From positions 17,022,815-17,086,814 of the forward strand of contig OY829330.1 of NCBI GenBank assembly GCA_963691655.1: a stretch of 64,000 nt of DNA, in the 5' to 3' direction. The notes under the pieces are model-generated. The model was given only the letters and a program-made list of their open reading frames with translations. It was not told where the DNA came from and searched no databases. Source of the stretch: Toxonevra muliebris. Taxonomy: Eukaryota; Arthropoda; Insecta; Diptera; Pallopteridae. Positions 1 through 12,010 of the stretch are shown here, one piece after another. Numbering within the stretch: the stretch's first letter is position 1; each line of letters opens with the position of its first letter. Position numbers and translations under genes: made by a program.

Positions 1-1114
1 TCTAACGCTGCTGGGGAATCCAGTATTTCTTCCTGCTCCCAGAATTGTCTTAATTGAGCACTAAGACAATCGTTTGAGATGGGAGATACTTGCGTCGTGA
101 ATGCCGTTACGTTTTCTGCAATGGGTCCGCTTAAGATCCATCCGAAAATCGTATTTTGTGCTAGCAAACTTCCGCAAATATTTCAATGCAAGCCTTGTAA
201 TAGGATTTGAGGGGTCAAATCGCTACCAATAACCAGATCGATTTTAGCAGGAGAGAAACATTGTGGATCAGCTAGCTCTAACTTCGAGAACTCCTTCCAC
301 TCAGGATCTTTCACCTTAAATGTGGGCAAGAAGTGGGTTAATTGTGGGAGGACTATTGTGTGAGCTGCCGTGGATTTTGACTGCTGGACGTGACATGGAG
401 CATTGAGTGATGTTGTCGCTGGCAGTATATACAAGTGAATTGACTTGAACATTAATTTATCATATGTGAATATGACAAGCAATTTTCACAATATTTATTC
501 TCCTTTACGAACTTCAATCTATCGAAAATAGACAGGCGTTTAAATTTTTGGCAGTATTTTAACGCATGATTTGCGTTGCAAAGCCTACATGAGAATTGCT
601 GCCTATTTTCAGAGTGATATGATTGAGTTCGATTCTGAGTTCTATTTTGAGGGAGATGGGTTGTGGGCGCTCTAGGTTTCGAAGGCCAATAGCGCGTTAG
701 ACGCTCAACTACTTCGATCCTACTCGTAAGAAATCTATCCATTTCATGCCAAGTTGGGAGCTCTTTCCGAGATGTAAGAGATTGTTCCCATAGAGCTGGA
801 GTATCTTCGGGTAATTTTGAGGAGCAGATATATACTAGGATGGGATCCCATGTATCCACTAAAATACCCTGTGTCTTGAGAATCGACAAACAGTTATTGA
901 TTGTATTTTGAGTTTTTTGAATCGCTTCGTTATTTTCTGTGTTTATAAGAGGTATGTTCATCAGAGCTTTTATTTGATTATCCACTAAAATTCTACGATT
1001 TTCGTATCGTGATTTTAGTGCTTCCCAAGCGAGATCGAAATTATCATCGCTTAAGGGGTATTGTTTAACATTGTTTTTTTTTTGGTAATTCGGTGGTGTC
1101 ATTAAGTTCGACAT
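1..1114 (-). pseudogene. BEL/Pao retrotransposon gag-protease-pol fragment
   Basis: Three adjacent minus-strand segments fit a Pao-type polyprotein. 1114-452 has a DUF1759-like gag part (residues about 20-140, beginning SDDNFDLAWEALKSRYENRR) followed by a CX2CX3HX4C zinc knuckle (CRLCNANHALKYC). 482-183 ends with the retroviral-like protease signature DPQCFSP..IDLVIGSD..PQILL. 180-1 continues as AQNTIFGWILSGPI and QLRQFWEQEE, the linker into reverse transcriptase seen in Pao elements. The frame changes near 450-480, so the copy is broken. The usual gag N-terminus is absent: the match starts a few residues after the first Met, so the 5' end is truncated near 1080-1114 and no LTR is seen. The pol part runs off the left window edge. 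Clade within BEL/Pao is not resolved. Confidence 0.85.
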
Positions 1115-3290
1115 TTTGATTTAAAAATAAGAAAAACAACTTAAAGAAACACATTCAATGCCATTGACCGATTAGTAGTGATATGTGAATTGATTTCGAC
1201 TGTAATCGAAATCCATTTGTAATCGACTTTGCTAAAAATTTCCATTTCTTATAATGGACTTTAAATTAAAGCTCAAGCCAAGCTCGATCGAAAGTCAAAT
1301 TTTACTTGTTTAACCCTAGGATGGACACCTTTCTGGGAGGAGGTAACATATCCTCCTGGGCCCACGTGAATAAAACTAGTTATGGCCTATTACAGCATGT
1401 TATTGCACTGGCAGGTGTGCGCTTAGTATCGGACATGGCCTCCTACATTTGGTGTGTGTTTCTAGCATGTATATGTGTACAGTTAGGGCTGAAAAGATGT
1501 ATAGTATAACGTAGGCGATGGTTATTCGGATTGATGTATATAAGCCGGATCGATTTTGTTTGGATAATAATTTTTTTTTGTATTTTTTCTAATTATTTCC
1601 TTTTTTCGAAACAAATAAGAATTATTTTCCCTTTCTTACACTTATTTCAATTATTTTAAATTAATCCAGTAATGAGTGAAAACACAAAGAGTGAAAGTAT
1701 TTTCGTACAAAGCCTTAGCAATTGAAATAAGAAAACATCAAATTTTATAATATTTATAACTTTTGTGCTGGTAAGAATATTTATAAAATTTATGTAGGGT
1801 TCTGTTCACTAAATATTCTGCTATAGTTTGGTAAAAAATAAGCATCTTTTTAGAAGCACAGTAATGCTTGGTTTTCACTATGTCATATTCCCTGTCAAAA
1901 AGAGAGAATTTTCTATATGAAACTTGGCAACATGTTGCCAAATTTTAATAAATTTGACATAGTGAAATCCAGGTATAAGAAAATAATTTACTTTTAAAAT
2001 CGATCCGAATTACCAACATGCGTTTTCCTACTTCGGATTGATGATCCGAACTACAAGCAAAATAAGGTGTTTGCATAAACAAAATTTAGGAAAACTGTAT
2101 AGTTTTAATTAATGAAAGTTTTTTGGTTGTTATTTAGATACAATAGATGATGTTTGGAGGTAATTTGATCGACTCTTTGTTTAAAGAGTTTTTGTGGACT
2201 TTGAGTTCAAAGTTTAAATTTTGTTTTAATTTTAGTTTAAAATTTTGCATTTTAAAATTCAAAAAATTTGTTTTTATTGAAATATTAATTGAAATTAATA
2301 GCGTTTCTTAGTATTATACCAATTTTGGAACTAACAATTAATTTATAGTTAAATTCAATATAAAATATATTTTTAAGAGCCAGTTTGTGTTAAGCGATTT
2401 CAGTTTTTGATTATGTCAACATACTTATAAATTTTAGTTCAAAAATTACTTAGAATGATTCGAAGAAATGATTTTTTATATATTTCCTTGTTCACCAGTT
2501 CATGGACCAGCAGATCCCAGTTTAATCTTTTAGCGTCAAATTGGTCTGAAAAATATTTTACGTTGTGGTTGGTATTTTGTGAGAAACAAAAAAGTGAAAA
2601 AATTTTAATTTTATAAAAGACAAAAACAATGGAAGGTACCCATTATTAAATACACTCGCCAATTGTATATTGAATTCAAACTGTATCTTCGGCAGACATC
2701 ATGTATATTTTCCTATAAATTTTTTTTTTACTATAAGCCAGAAGCCTGCGCCGTGCGGCTTACAGTCAATTTCGCGCCGCTTTGTTTTTACTTGCTACCG
2801 GCCGTGATTCATCGGCTAAGCCGTAGTCATTGTACAAATGAACGACAAACTGCATAATATGAATTGAATAACATTAAACAGATAAATCTGCTTATAACAG
2901 GATTGTTTAAAATATTATATTCGAGTATTTTTGTATCAGCTGCCGAAACAGAAGAAAATATCGGCTACCAGCCACCGTCTAAAAATCGCCAAACCGCCGA
3001 TAAATAAAAATAGACGGCGCTGGTCTTTTTAGGCAACATAACGGCCCGAAGGAGCAGAAATATAATATGATGGAAAAAATGGCGTCGAAATGCCAACAGC
3101 TCTGCGGAGCAGAAATTCACAACAACCCATTCAGAAGACACACACGCCACAGTTGCGCAACAGCTGTGCCTTCTGAATGCAACCAATAAGAATTTTTGAG
3201 GTTTTCGTTTGCAAATTTCCTGATTCCCAGGTATCTAATTCATTTTGCATCGGCAATTTGAGGCTACCACGCTAGGTGGTAATGCTATAA
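1115..3290. other. Non-genic AT-rich interval
   Basis: No supported gene. 1306-1509 is locally GC-richer and starts TTAACCCTAGG, which resembles one end of a piggyBac-type element, but no matching second end was found. 2740-2850 and 2940-3190 are GC-richer patches; the latter has a weak inverted repeat around 3130-3180 (CATTCAGAAG with CTTCTGAATG). Short open frames here have no recognisable domains. Confidence 0.4.
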
Positions 3291-5650
3291 TTTTTTTTTG
3301 TTGTTGTTGGAACAAACAAAAGAAGTATTCAAGAATACAGCACTCAGACAAGTTTTACGTCCATTGTACAATATCCTGTGTTCCCTTTTGCTATTCTTTA
3401 AATCTACCAGATTTATTAATAAATCTTAGCAGATCCTGCGGTGTTAGAGAGCTCAGGTGTTCGTCTCCCAACACTCCAGTACCAAATATGCTTACTCTGA
3501 TCTGGCAGAAAGCGGGGCAGACACTAAGAAAGTGGTCCGCCGTCTCTTCACATTCTTCCTCCAAACCAGAGGAAGCACAGAAGGCACTAGCTCCTAGGCC
3601 AATCATATGCAAATGTTTGGCCCAAGAGAAATGACCTGTATAAAATCCCACCAGCTGCCCACAACTCTTTCTGTTAAGTGATAACAGAAAGTCTGTTAGA
3701 TGCTTCGCCCCTCAGGTCCTCCCATTTACGATTGTGGGTCAAGTGGACCCACTCATTAATGGTGGTCTTGATGGCTGTAGACAATAAAGAGAATACAGGT
3801 TCTGGGCCCATTTCCTGAAATTCCTGAGGGTCCAGGAACCCATATCAACAGCAGACTATTGTGTTTTCCAACACAATCAAGTCTGGATTTGCAATGCATA
3901 ACCAGTTTAGACGTGGTTAGAGGATTAAGCAAGGATTTAAGCGCAGCCTGGCTGTCACTAAATACACAGATACTTCTTTCTCTCCAACCATTATCAATAA
4001 CATGGTCCATTGCCTTGATGATTGCAAAAATTTCTGCTTGAAAAACAGAAGTATACAACCCAAGGGAAAAGTGAAGGTGCACTCCATCATTTTCAATAAA
4101 GACCCCAGAACCCGAGCCGAATTCTGTTCTGGAGCCGTCAGTGAAAATACGCTTACAATCAACTTCCGGCCCAGGGCCCGGCAAAAACCAAGTTTGGGCC
4201 GCTGGAATTTGTATTGTATAGCGCTATTTTAAAACTGGAATTGTTGGCATTGTATCGGGTGGCATTGCTAGAACTGTTAGGTCCATATCAGTACCTTCAA
4301 CAATGTCACCAATATCCCAACAAGTGTCATACCAATACCCATTGCGTTTAAGCCTACAGATGGCTTTAACAGCCTCTCCTTTAGCAAAAATATCAAGGGG
4401 TGGTAAGTTGAGCAATGCATCCAAGGATGGGCCAGGTGTTGTAGGAAAAGCTCCTGGCAAGAGCTTTCCTAACGCTGTCAACATTAAGTCTGCTCCACCA
4501 GACTATGGATGCATAGGTGATGATGGGTCGAATCATAGCCTTATAAAGCCATAAGACTTTATAAGGTGATAAGCCCCATGTTTTGCCAAAAATAACCTTA
4601 CATTGACAAAAAGCTGCCAATGCCTTGGATACCTCTAGCTCAACATGAGAACGCCAAAGAAGTTTGGTATCAAGAATGACTCCTAGATATTTCAATTCTT
4701 GGGATAGCTGAATAGTGGTTCCTCTGAGTACTGGTAAAACAAGACCATCATATTTCCTTCTCCTGGTGAAAAGAATAACACCAGTTTTAAGAGGGTTAAC
4801 CGATAGCCCGTTTGAACAACACCAAGAGTCAATCATATTCAGGGCAGTTTGGCCTTTCCTACAAACATACCCGACCGATTGGCCCGTGATTAAGAAGGCA
4901 ACGTCATCGGCATAGGCCTGTGTGTAGATACCCGACTCATTTAGGGAAACAAGCAGAGTCAACCAGCAGGCACCACAGCAGTGGAGAGAATATGCCCCCT
5001 TGGGGCACGCCACAAATCACAGATTGACCACAATCAGCTTGAACCATCATAAGTCTATGTGACAGCATTGAGCGTATCCAGTTAACAAGAACCGGATCCA
5101 CTCCATGCTGACCTGCTGCATTGCACATGCCGTCAAAAGTCGCGTTGTCAAAAGCTCCCTCAATATCATCAAAAATACCAATAGTGTATTCTTTCCTGTT
5201 GAGGGCCCGCTTAATCCGACCTACCAGATTTTGTAGGGCCGTCTCACAAGATTTTCCACCTTGGTAAGCATGCTGAAATGAAGAGAGAGGATGTAACAAT
5301 AACGACTCACTACGGATGCGGTGCTCAACACAGCGCTCATTTTAGTAGGAAAGACATCATACTAATTGGTCTAAAGCTTTTGGGATTTGTATAGTTGTCC
5401 TTTCCAATTTTTGGAATGAAAACAACTTTTACCAACCTCCATTGTCGAGGTTTGTGAGCGAGAGCCAAACTGGAGATGAAGATCTTCTTCAAAACCGGTA
5501 GCAACTGCACCATACCCTCTTTCAGAGCAACTGGGAGTATACCATCCGGACCCAGCGATTTGAAGCTGTCAAAAGAAGCAATAGCAAACATAATCGCATC
5601 TTCATTCGCCACTGTCCTGGCAACCCACCAGTTACGCTGCGAAACTGAAA
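3291..5650 (-). mobile_element. 5'-truncated LOA/R1-type LINE with RNase H domain
   Basis: Minus-strand non-LTR retrotransposon ORF2 remnant in several frames. 5612-5337 has reverse transcriptase entry motifs (SLGPDGILP; PKIGK; FRPISMMSFLLK). 5299-4937 has FQHAYQGGKSCETALQ, IFDDIEGAFDN and CGVPQGGIFSP. 5013-4393 carries the catalytic AYADD box (residues 33-37) and KYLGVILD. 4484-4224 gives a linker with LLNLPPLDIFAKGEA. 4184-3756 is an RNase H domain with D16, E51 and D77 visible (FTDGSRTEFGSGSG; FQAEIFAI; VFSDSQAALKSL). 3651-3391 is a C-terminal CCHC-like tail (EEECEETADHFLSVCP). The 3' end is a CAACAACAACA(A) tail at 3300-3291. No endonuclease or ORF1 is present. An RNase H domain argues against jockey or CR1; LOA is favoured over R1/I by motif style only. 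Several frameshifts make it inactive. Confidence 0.85.
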
Positions 5651-6808
5651 AACGCTATAATACTATTGGCCTCAATTTATTCTGATTTCTAGACGTCTAA
5701 CGCGAATTGAATATTTTTGAATAAATTCTGATTCATTTTGTAAAATTTGACTGAAATAAATCGTTACAAAAATATTAATTTTGCGCCCAGCTTCCTATTT
5801 TTAGGGTAGAAATGTGTGTATCCATTTAGGAAACAAAAAATTGGCACTGAGCTGTGTATGTACATTTTTGAACATTCGTTTTTATTACATTTAGAAAATA
5901 TACAAAAAAGAAAATTTTGAAAAATTGTCATGTCTCTTTTGTTTTGTTCAAAAGTCTTAAATAGACCTAAATGGACTCCTTTTACTTAACCAATGTTTGT
6001 ATGGGACTGGTGGCTCCTTAACATATTTCATTCTTATCAAAGTTCTTCATCTTCTTTTAATTACTTTTTTTTTGTCCCATGTAAAACAATATCGAGAAAA
6101 GTCGATTAATCGACTTTAAGGGATTTCAAACGTAGATTAATCGGCTTTTAAATTATGATTAATTCAGAAGTTGAAAATCAGATTCTTTCCAATTGCACAT
6201 CCCTACCGATTAGGCACCACGCGGAAGCTACATTGGCATGGCAATTCAAATATTTAGCATTTGAAGCCAAAATCTCATTTTTAGCGTGATAACGACGTTC
6301 CTACACTATTTGTTACTACTAATATGACGGCACAACAGCCCACGGAGGGCTTAGGTCGAACTTTTCGCATCCATTCATGTTGTGTGAGTTATATTTGCAC
6401 ACGAATGGAAGGGAGCTAGAGTTTTATACCGAATCTGAACGGCGAAGTGAAAAGCTTAATCATAGGCAATTTTTACTCTTGAAGGTTTGTCATTCCCAGC
6501 CAAAAGTTGGTGCCGTGTAGATAAATTTTTATTTTCTAATTTCGGTTTTTGAGCGTGCGAGATTTCCAATCTATTTAGGTCTTGAACAAATTTGTTTAAA
6601 TTGTTATTATTATAGAGTAATATCACAGAAATTCTAAGATGCGATAATATTCAATTTTCAACTTTGACAATACGGGAGCTTTTTTCAGATATATATATTT
6701 TGAGTTCGAGGAGGCACGTTTAAATTTAAATATTTTTGCCTGGAACTTTCACAGTTTACATTTTTCACATAAAGGAACAAAATTAGGCGGCGTAGAGTAA
6801 AAACGATA
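5651..6808. other. Non-genic AT-rich interval
   Basis: No coding signal or inverted repeats strong enough to report. A slightly GC-richer patch at 6200-6420 has no recognised domain. Confidence 0.4.
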
Positions 6809-6810
6809 TA

Positions 6811-8449
6811 CTGTGACTCACAAAACTGATCACGCTCTATTCTAAAGGTTGGAGATTAAAGGAAATCAAATGCTATGTTGACTGAACAAAACTACAGGAT
6901 TTGGTTTTTTATTTTTTATGAAACGTTACAAACTTAAAATATATTAAATTCATAAATACTATGCATTACGTAAAAGATATAATAAAAACAGTTAGTTTAA
7001 TCAGCATGATCGCTTTTGTGAGTTGGCCACGAAGATCGGCGTTTTCTGATTTGAAATCGTTTAATATTTTGTGTACCCGCCTTTTGCTTCAATAACGGCC
7101 TGTATCCGCCTGGGCATACTATCCACTAGATTTTTACACGTTTCAGGAGAAATATTCTGCCAAGCGGTACGGACTTTATCCCAAAGCTGCTCCATATTAC
7201 CAGTATCCCCTGCGATTGATCTTTTTAAAATACCCCATAGGTGTTCTATGGGGTTAAGATCTGGCGATTGCGGAGGCCATTCGAGAATTTCAAAATTATG
7301 TTTTGAGAGCCACTGTTTAGTCGTTTTTGCTGTGTGCTTCGGATCATTGTCTTGCTGGAAGATAATATCCGAAGCAACCACATCTAATTTTTGCATTGAA
7401 CCAACCAGCTCATTTTCCAAAATGTTAATATACGATGTTGCCGTCATATTTCCCATTATTTTATAAAGATTTCCGACGCCTTTGGTCATCATACAACCCC
7501 ATACCATGATGGAGCCTCCGCCAAATTTTAATGTCGGCTTGACATGATGTGGCTGTAGTTTTTGGCTTGGTGTTTTCCATACCCATTCAAGACCATCCGA
7601 GCCCAGGCGATTGATTTTGGACTCATCGGACCATATCACTTTGGCCCAATCTTCTGAAGTCCATTGAGAATAGATTTGAGCAAAATTTAAGCGTTGCTTG
7701 CGATGACGAACTGTTAATAGCGGTTTTTTAACTTTGGCTCTACCATGTAAACCAGCACTGCGCAATGTTCGCCGCACTGTTTCGGCTGAAACTGACATGT
7801 TTTCATTAGTCTCTAATCTCTGTCTGATTTGTACCGCATTTTCAAATTTTTGGCACCTTAGGTCTCTTACAATTGCCCTCTCAAGTGTATCAGATAGAAG
7901 TTTTGGTCGCCCACCCGGATTTGGATTCGGAATATCATTCACGGTTCTGCGAATTTTGCTTATTGCTCCCAGTGAAACATTTGTTTGTGTAGAGATTTGC
8001 CGGTGGGATACACCTTGCCTGATTAAATCCTTAATCTGTTGAACGCGCTGCTTTTCCAAAGCCTTGTAGGCGCCACCCATGTTAAATCTAAGTTATAGAA
8101 TATTTAGTTAAGAAATATTTTCACTTTTTATATTTGATAGTCAAACTGAACCCGTATTCAACTTACCAAAAAATAAATATGCGTCCTCTAAGAAATAAAC
8201 ACTTGCAAATTTTCATTCAACTGAACGTGTTCGATCAACTCACAAAACTGATCACGCCGTACAATTTAGCAAAATAACATGAATAAAAAGGAACGAAAGC
8301 AACAACAACAAAACTGCTGCATTTACCGTTAGCCACATTTACCAAGATTATGAAAACATCAAAAAATTTTTAATTTGTCGACGCATTCTTTTACACTTAA
8401 CGTATGATTGCACTTGTTAGCAGAGCGTGATCAGTTTTGTGAGTTACAG
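6811..8449 (-). mobile_element. Complete Tc1-type transposon
   Basis: A 1639-bp element flanked by TA on both sides (6809-6810, 8450-8451), as expected for the Tc1/mariner superfamily. The 28-bp terminal inverted repeats at 6811-6838 and 8422-8449 match at 27 of 28 positions (core ACTCACAAAACTGATCACG). Each end holds a second, inner copy in the opposite orientation to the outer copy: 7004-7024 (TGATCGCTTTTGTGAGTT) and 8237-8257 (ACTCACAAAACTGATCACG). So each end is a segment of about 213 bp bounded by its own inverted repeat. The DNA between the outer and inner copies is not similar between the two ends. One intact transposase gene lies between them. Confidence 0.93.
7061..8080 (-). CDS. Tc1-family transposase, intact (DD34E)
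   Basis: A 339-residue open frame without stops or frameshifts, the usual length for Tc1 transposases. An N-terminal helix-turn-helix lies at about residues 20-43 (VSHRQISTQTNVSLGAISKI), a GRPK hook at 57-60, and a second HTH at about 65-112, together forming the paired-like DNA-binding region. The catalytic triad is D152 (VIWSDESK), D244 (IFQQDNDPKHT) and E279 (SPDLNPIEHLWG), with 34 residues between the last two. A glycine-rich box GGGSIMVWG is at about 187-195. The protein would bind its terminal repeats and cut and paste the element into TA sites in the nucleus. The first Met gives a standard Tc1 N-terminus 370 bp inside the right end. No intron is needed. All catalytic residues are present, so activity is possible from sequence. 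Affinity to a named lineage (S, Minos, Bari) is not resolved. Confidence 0.95.
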   Translation of the reverse strand: MGGAYKALEKQRVQQIKDLIRQGVSHRQISTQTNVSLGAISKIRRTVNDIPNPNPGGRPKLLSDTLERAIVRDLRCQKFENAVQIRQRLETNENMSVSAETVRRTLRSAGLHGRAKVKKPLLTVRHRKQRLNFAQIYSQWTSEDWAKVIWSDESKINRLGSDGLEWVWKTPSQKLQPHHVKPTLKFGGGSIMVWGCMMTKGVGNLYKIMGNMTATSYINILENELVGSMQKLDVVASDIIFQQDNDPKHTAKTTKQWLSKHNFEILEWPPQSPDLNPIEHLWGILKRSIAGDTGNMEQLWDKVRTAWQNISPETCKNLVDSMPRRIQAVIEAKGGYTKY

Positions 8450-8599
8450 TATAACAAATTTTCCCTCATATGCTTAAAACCATTCTTTTTCAGTGTTGGC
8501 TTTCAAGACTTGCAAGGTCTGTGGTTTGTTGTGGTAAACGCTCAATAATAAGTATGAAAATGTAATTTAATTTAAAAAAAAATTCCAAGATGTAAATAT

Positions 8600-8895
8600 T
8601 CCGGAGCAAAGGCTAGCGAAATTGGAAAAATGTAAATTTTTCATTGTACTCGAGTATCATCAATGGCCTTTATTGCTTATATTGTAAAGGGGGCTCCGTA
8701 GCAAAATCAGGGGAAAATATTACTTTTTCTTGTACTACAGTATATATGGACCGGCCGATTTAGTTGAAATTTTGTGCAGCAGAGTATTTCAAATGAAGCT
8801 CCTGAACAAAGGCTATCAAAATTGGAAAAAAATTTAAATATTTCCTTGTACCTCTATGGACCTACCGATTTTGTTGAAATTTTGGGACCAGAGCC
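8600..8895 (+). repeat. Diverged tandem repeat, two units
   Basis: A segment starting CGGAGCAAAGGCTAGCGAAA near 8602 recurs 200 bp later near 8802 (CTGAACAAAGGCTATCAAAA). Both are followed by a TGGACC..CCGATTT.GTTGAAATTTTG block (8738 and 8858). The second unit lacks about 80 bp. This is a non-coding dispersed or satellite-like repeat. Confidence 0.6.
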
Positions 8896-9103
8896 AGGGA
8901 ACCGAAATAAATAAATAAATAAATATTATGTACGTTAAAAAAAAAAATTATGTCAAACATCTATTTACCTCCTTTCCCCCCTCCAAAAAAAAATCTGTCA
9001 TAATATTTACTTGTATCGAAACACTCCTATTTATAGCTAATTTAATAACAATTATATTTATTAAATTTAACTAACAATTTCTCTCTATTTCTCTTTTTTG
9101 CAG

Positions 9104-9139
9104 CAAGAAAGTGATATATCTGGTTTTGACTCTTTTTGA
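9104..9139 (+). CDS. Candidate terminal exon of a host gene (partial)
   Basis: A near-consensus 3' splice site precedes this short frame: a branch-point-like CTAAC (9071-9075), then a run of C/T ending in TTTTTTGCAG at 9103. From 9104 one frame encodes QESDISGFDSF and then stops at 9137-9139, followed by very AT-rich sequence that could be 3' UTR. The upstream exon is not recognisable, so it would lie outside the window or beyond the Tc1 and LINE insertions. If real, the left part of the window is an intron of a plus-strand gene. The call rests on splice-site quality only; the peptide was not recognised. A chance AT-rich splice signal is the main alternative. Confidence 0.35.
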   Translation, partial: QESDISGFDSF

Positions 9140-9694
9140 TTGACATTATATGGAAAAAGTTTGTAAAATATATTTTACAACGTATAATATATATATTATT
9201 ATATGGCCGAAAGTAAACTATCTACCATCGTCGAAGACACAAAATAATTGTAGATTAATTTTGAGTGTATATATATAAATTATTATGTATATAAAATTTT
9301 ACTATAATTCCTTTTTTTGTTTTTTTTTTTTGTTTAATTTTATATAATATAATTTATTTTATTTATTTATTTCTTATTATGCTTATATATATGTATACTC
9401 TAACTTGTAGGGAACATAGAAAAATACCGGCCAAATTGTGGCCAATCATTATTATTTATTTTTATTGTATTGAAATATCAAAAGTTCTAGCCAATTTTAT
9501 ATTTACGTGTTCTTGTTGCATTTATAATTATAGAAACGAAAACGAAAGAAACTTGTTATTATGCATTTATTTTAATTAACTGAATAATTTTTGTTTTAAA
9601 CTAATTATATATTTACAATTTGTATACATTATTATGTACAGAGTAAAATTGTTAAAGCTGAATAAGATCAATTCTTGACGTAGACTTGAATTAT
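9140..9694. other. Very AT-rich interval, possible 3' UTR
   Basis: Long A/T tracts and TATA repeats downstream of the candidate exon. No coding frame with recognisable content. Confidence 0.35.
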
Positions 9695-10109
9695 ATATCC
9701 CTTCGGAGGGCGCGCTCTGAAAAGTTACACGAGAGGGCGCCGCGGCAATTTAGCCGCTAGGTAAATTTCATAGTATCGACTGCAATTTTTCTTATTTATA
9801 GCAAAACAAAATCATTAAAATAAAACAATTGATTGATTTCTAGTGAAACTGAACTATATTTTAAGCATTAATTTTGAAATGTTTATTTGCCATCATTTTG
9901 ACTTTGAATTTTTTTGTTACACGAGAGGGCGCGCCGCGACAAATTAGCGGCAAAAGCGAGATACCAATTTTCAAATACAAATAGCAGCTAAACGATGTAA
10001 CGCAGAAACCAACGGCTAACGGTAAACCACTCTGCATCTTAAAACTTACAAAGTCACAAAATAAACAATTTGCGGCTAATTTGCCGTGGCGCGCCTTCCG
10101 AAGGGATAT
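9695..10109. mobile_element. GC-rich-ended MITE, about 415 bp
   Basis: Terminal inverted repeats ATATCCCTTCGGAGGGCGCG (from 9695) and its near-complement ending at 10109 (GCGCGCCTTCCGAAGGGATAT). A second motif, GAGAGGGCGC followed by CGCGGCAATTTAGC, occurs in direct orientation near 9730 and 9922 and inverted near the right end. No open frame. TA-rich flanks suggest Tc1/mariner-type TA targeting, but the duplication boundary is ambiguous. Confidence 0.7.
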
Positions 10110-11861
10110 ACTTAGTATCTAATAATAAATATGGGGTAAAACCCACATTAAGGTATTGTGCGATTGTAACCTGCACTTCATACATAGAAATATATTATAT
10201 TTGCATTAAGCTACGAAATATATTGTCTGGTGAGTGCCAGAACCACGCATGTGCATTTTTACCACTTCGGGATAAATATGCCATGAAATCTGAAATTCAC
10301 TAAAACCGAGTCTGATATTCTATTTATTGTAGTTGCCAATTATTATTTCGCTAAAAAGCTGATTTATATGCATTTTAAACTTTAAATAATAAATTTTTGT
10401 TTTGAGAAAACACATACATTTACATATCGATCATTTATGATAAATATCGCCATAACTCAAAATTTTGAATTTTTCAGAAGCTTTCAAGAAGTTTTTAATT
10501 TTATATGAACACAGTTGTGGCTTTGGCAAGTGAAATTTTGATTTTATTCCAAACAAAAATTTGGCATATTCATAGTTCTGATTTCTTTTGACAAATTAAT
10601 AAAACATAAATTAATAAACAAATATTTCGGTCCCCGACGAAGCTGACATTCAACCAATAACTGACGGAAAACTGTTTTGCACCGAAAAGACATAAATTTT
10701 CCAAAAAAAACAAGTAAATGTTCATAGTTAAAACAGAATCAACGCGGCAGCGACACTGGCGCCTGACGACAAGATGGCGTCCGCATCAAATGTTGTCGTG
10801 TCGTCAGCGATAAACTAACTTAGCAGTTGTTTTATTTATTTTAATTGCTTTTTCGATTTATTTTAATTACTTACCTTCGCAAAAAAATAGAGACATTCAA
10901 ATGGAGCAATCTCGAGGCCAATTCGTTCGTCTCCATAAGAATTTTGAGAAATGTAGTCATGTCACCGAGCGTTGATTCTGTTATAATCAGTTGCAGAGGC
11001 TATATTTCTGGCAATAATACTGGGAAGTTTGAGAATAAATTGAATTTAAACCTAGATAGGGATGATAAAAAATTTTATGTGTAACAAAAACTTGATGGGA
11101 CCACAAAGCAAAATATAATGGTGCACATTTTGCTTTTCACGGCTACGCGGCTTTTACGTGCAGCATTATTCGATCAGGTCTACACACTAACTTATACCTT
11201 TCCAAAAATTAATTCAATAAAAATGTCCACTAATATAGTGGGATAGAGCCGCAACCGTTTACAGTTTTTATGTGTCACTTCCCCCTCTATTTTTACAGAT
11301 GGAGTAAAATTTTGGATTATTATTATTACTAAGTTAAAAATTTTTTGATTTTATTTCTAGTTTTCTTTTTTATTCTTAAAGCAGCTTTTGTCAGTTTGAG
11401 AGTAATTAAATATAACAGGACCTCGATTTACGTCGCCGTTCTGGCGCAAATAAAATTTTATAAAATGTATCATTGAAAATTTCAATGTGGATAAATAAAA
11501 TCGTTTAATGTATTTTATTAAAGTGAATTAAGTGAGGGAAAACGATCAGAGTCCTATCTTATAAAGACAATAATAACACAATACGCATTAATACTGTGTT
11601 TCAATTGAGTTGAAATTACTGAATTTCGATCATTTCCATGGTTTCAACTGCGTTGAAGTGCTCAATTTCGGCATATAAAAATATGTCAAGCGAAGCGACG
11701 GAAATGTTGTGGTTTCAACGAAACCGCGTCGAAACCGAACACAAAATCGAATGCAACCCTGAATGTGTTTACTGAAATGAGTATTGAAATTATTATTATT
11801 ATACTGACATTTATATTTAGTTTTGTGTACAACTTGATTAATATGGAGGAATGAAAATATA
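10110..11861. other. Non-genic interval
   Basis: Mostly AT-rich and unassigned. 10740-10815 is GC-rich with a short inverted repeat (CTGACGACA near 10765, TGTCGTCAG near 10798). 11640-11770 is GC-richer and may be the 5' part of the element that supplied the Myb/SANT remnant just downstream. Confidence 0.35.
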
Positions 11862-12010
11862 AAAAAAGAAAATTGTGGAGTGCGCAGGAAGAGGAGCTCA
11901 TAGTCGGGGTATGGGTCAAATAGGTGGAGGAGCCATACATTTGAGCAAATGGAGGAGGAGCTGCGGCAGCAAGGCTGCATAGTGGCTGCGGTTAAAGTGA
12001 AACAAACATA
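11862..12010 (+). pseudogene. Myb/SANT-like domain remnant (PIF/Harbinger-type accessory protein)
   Basis: Plus-strand translation gives RKLWSAQEEELIVGVW (11868-11915), stops, then in another frame FEQMEEELRQQGCIVAAVKV (11939-11998). Together they have the spacing of one Myb/SANT-like helix-turn-helix: a tryptophan-rich first helix with acidic run, then (F/Y)..(I/M)..EL...G......VK.K in the third helix. Such domains occur in the second protein of PIF/Harbinger transposons and in host genes derived from them. At least one frameshift and a stop are present. No harbinger nuclease or matching terminal repeats were found nearby, so the element type is an inference. Confidence 0.55.

Noticed and set aside
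1306..1509. Possible piggyBac-type element starting TTAACCCTAGG
   Set aside because: No second TTAA-flanked inverted end was found within a few kb; kept only as a note in the interval entry.
4002..4554. Plus-strand open frames within the first LINE
   Set aside because: They are antisense shadows of the RT/RNase H coding strand.
7071..8042. Plus-strand frames of 131 and 102 residues
   Set aside because: Antisense shadows of the intact Tc1 transposase.
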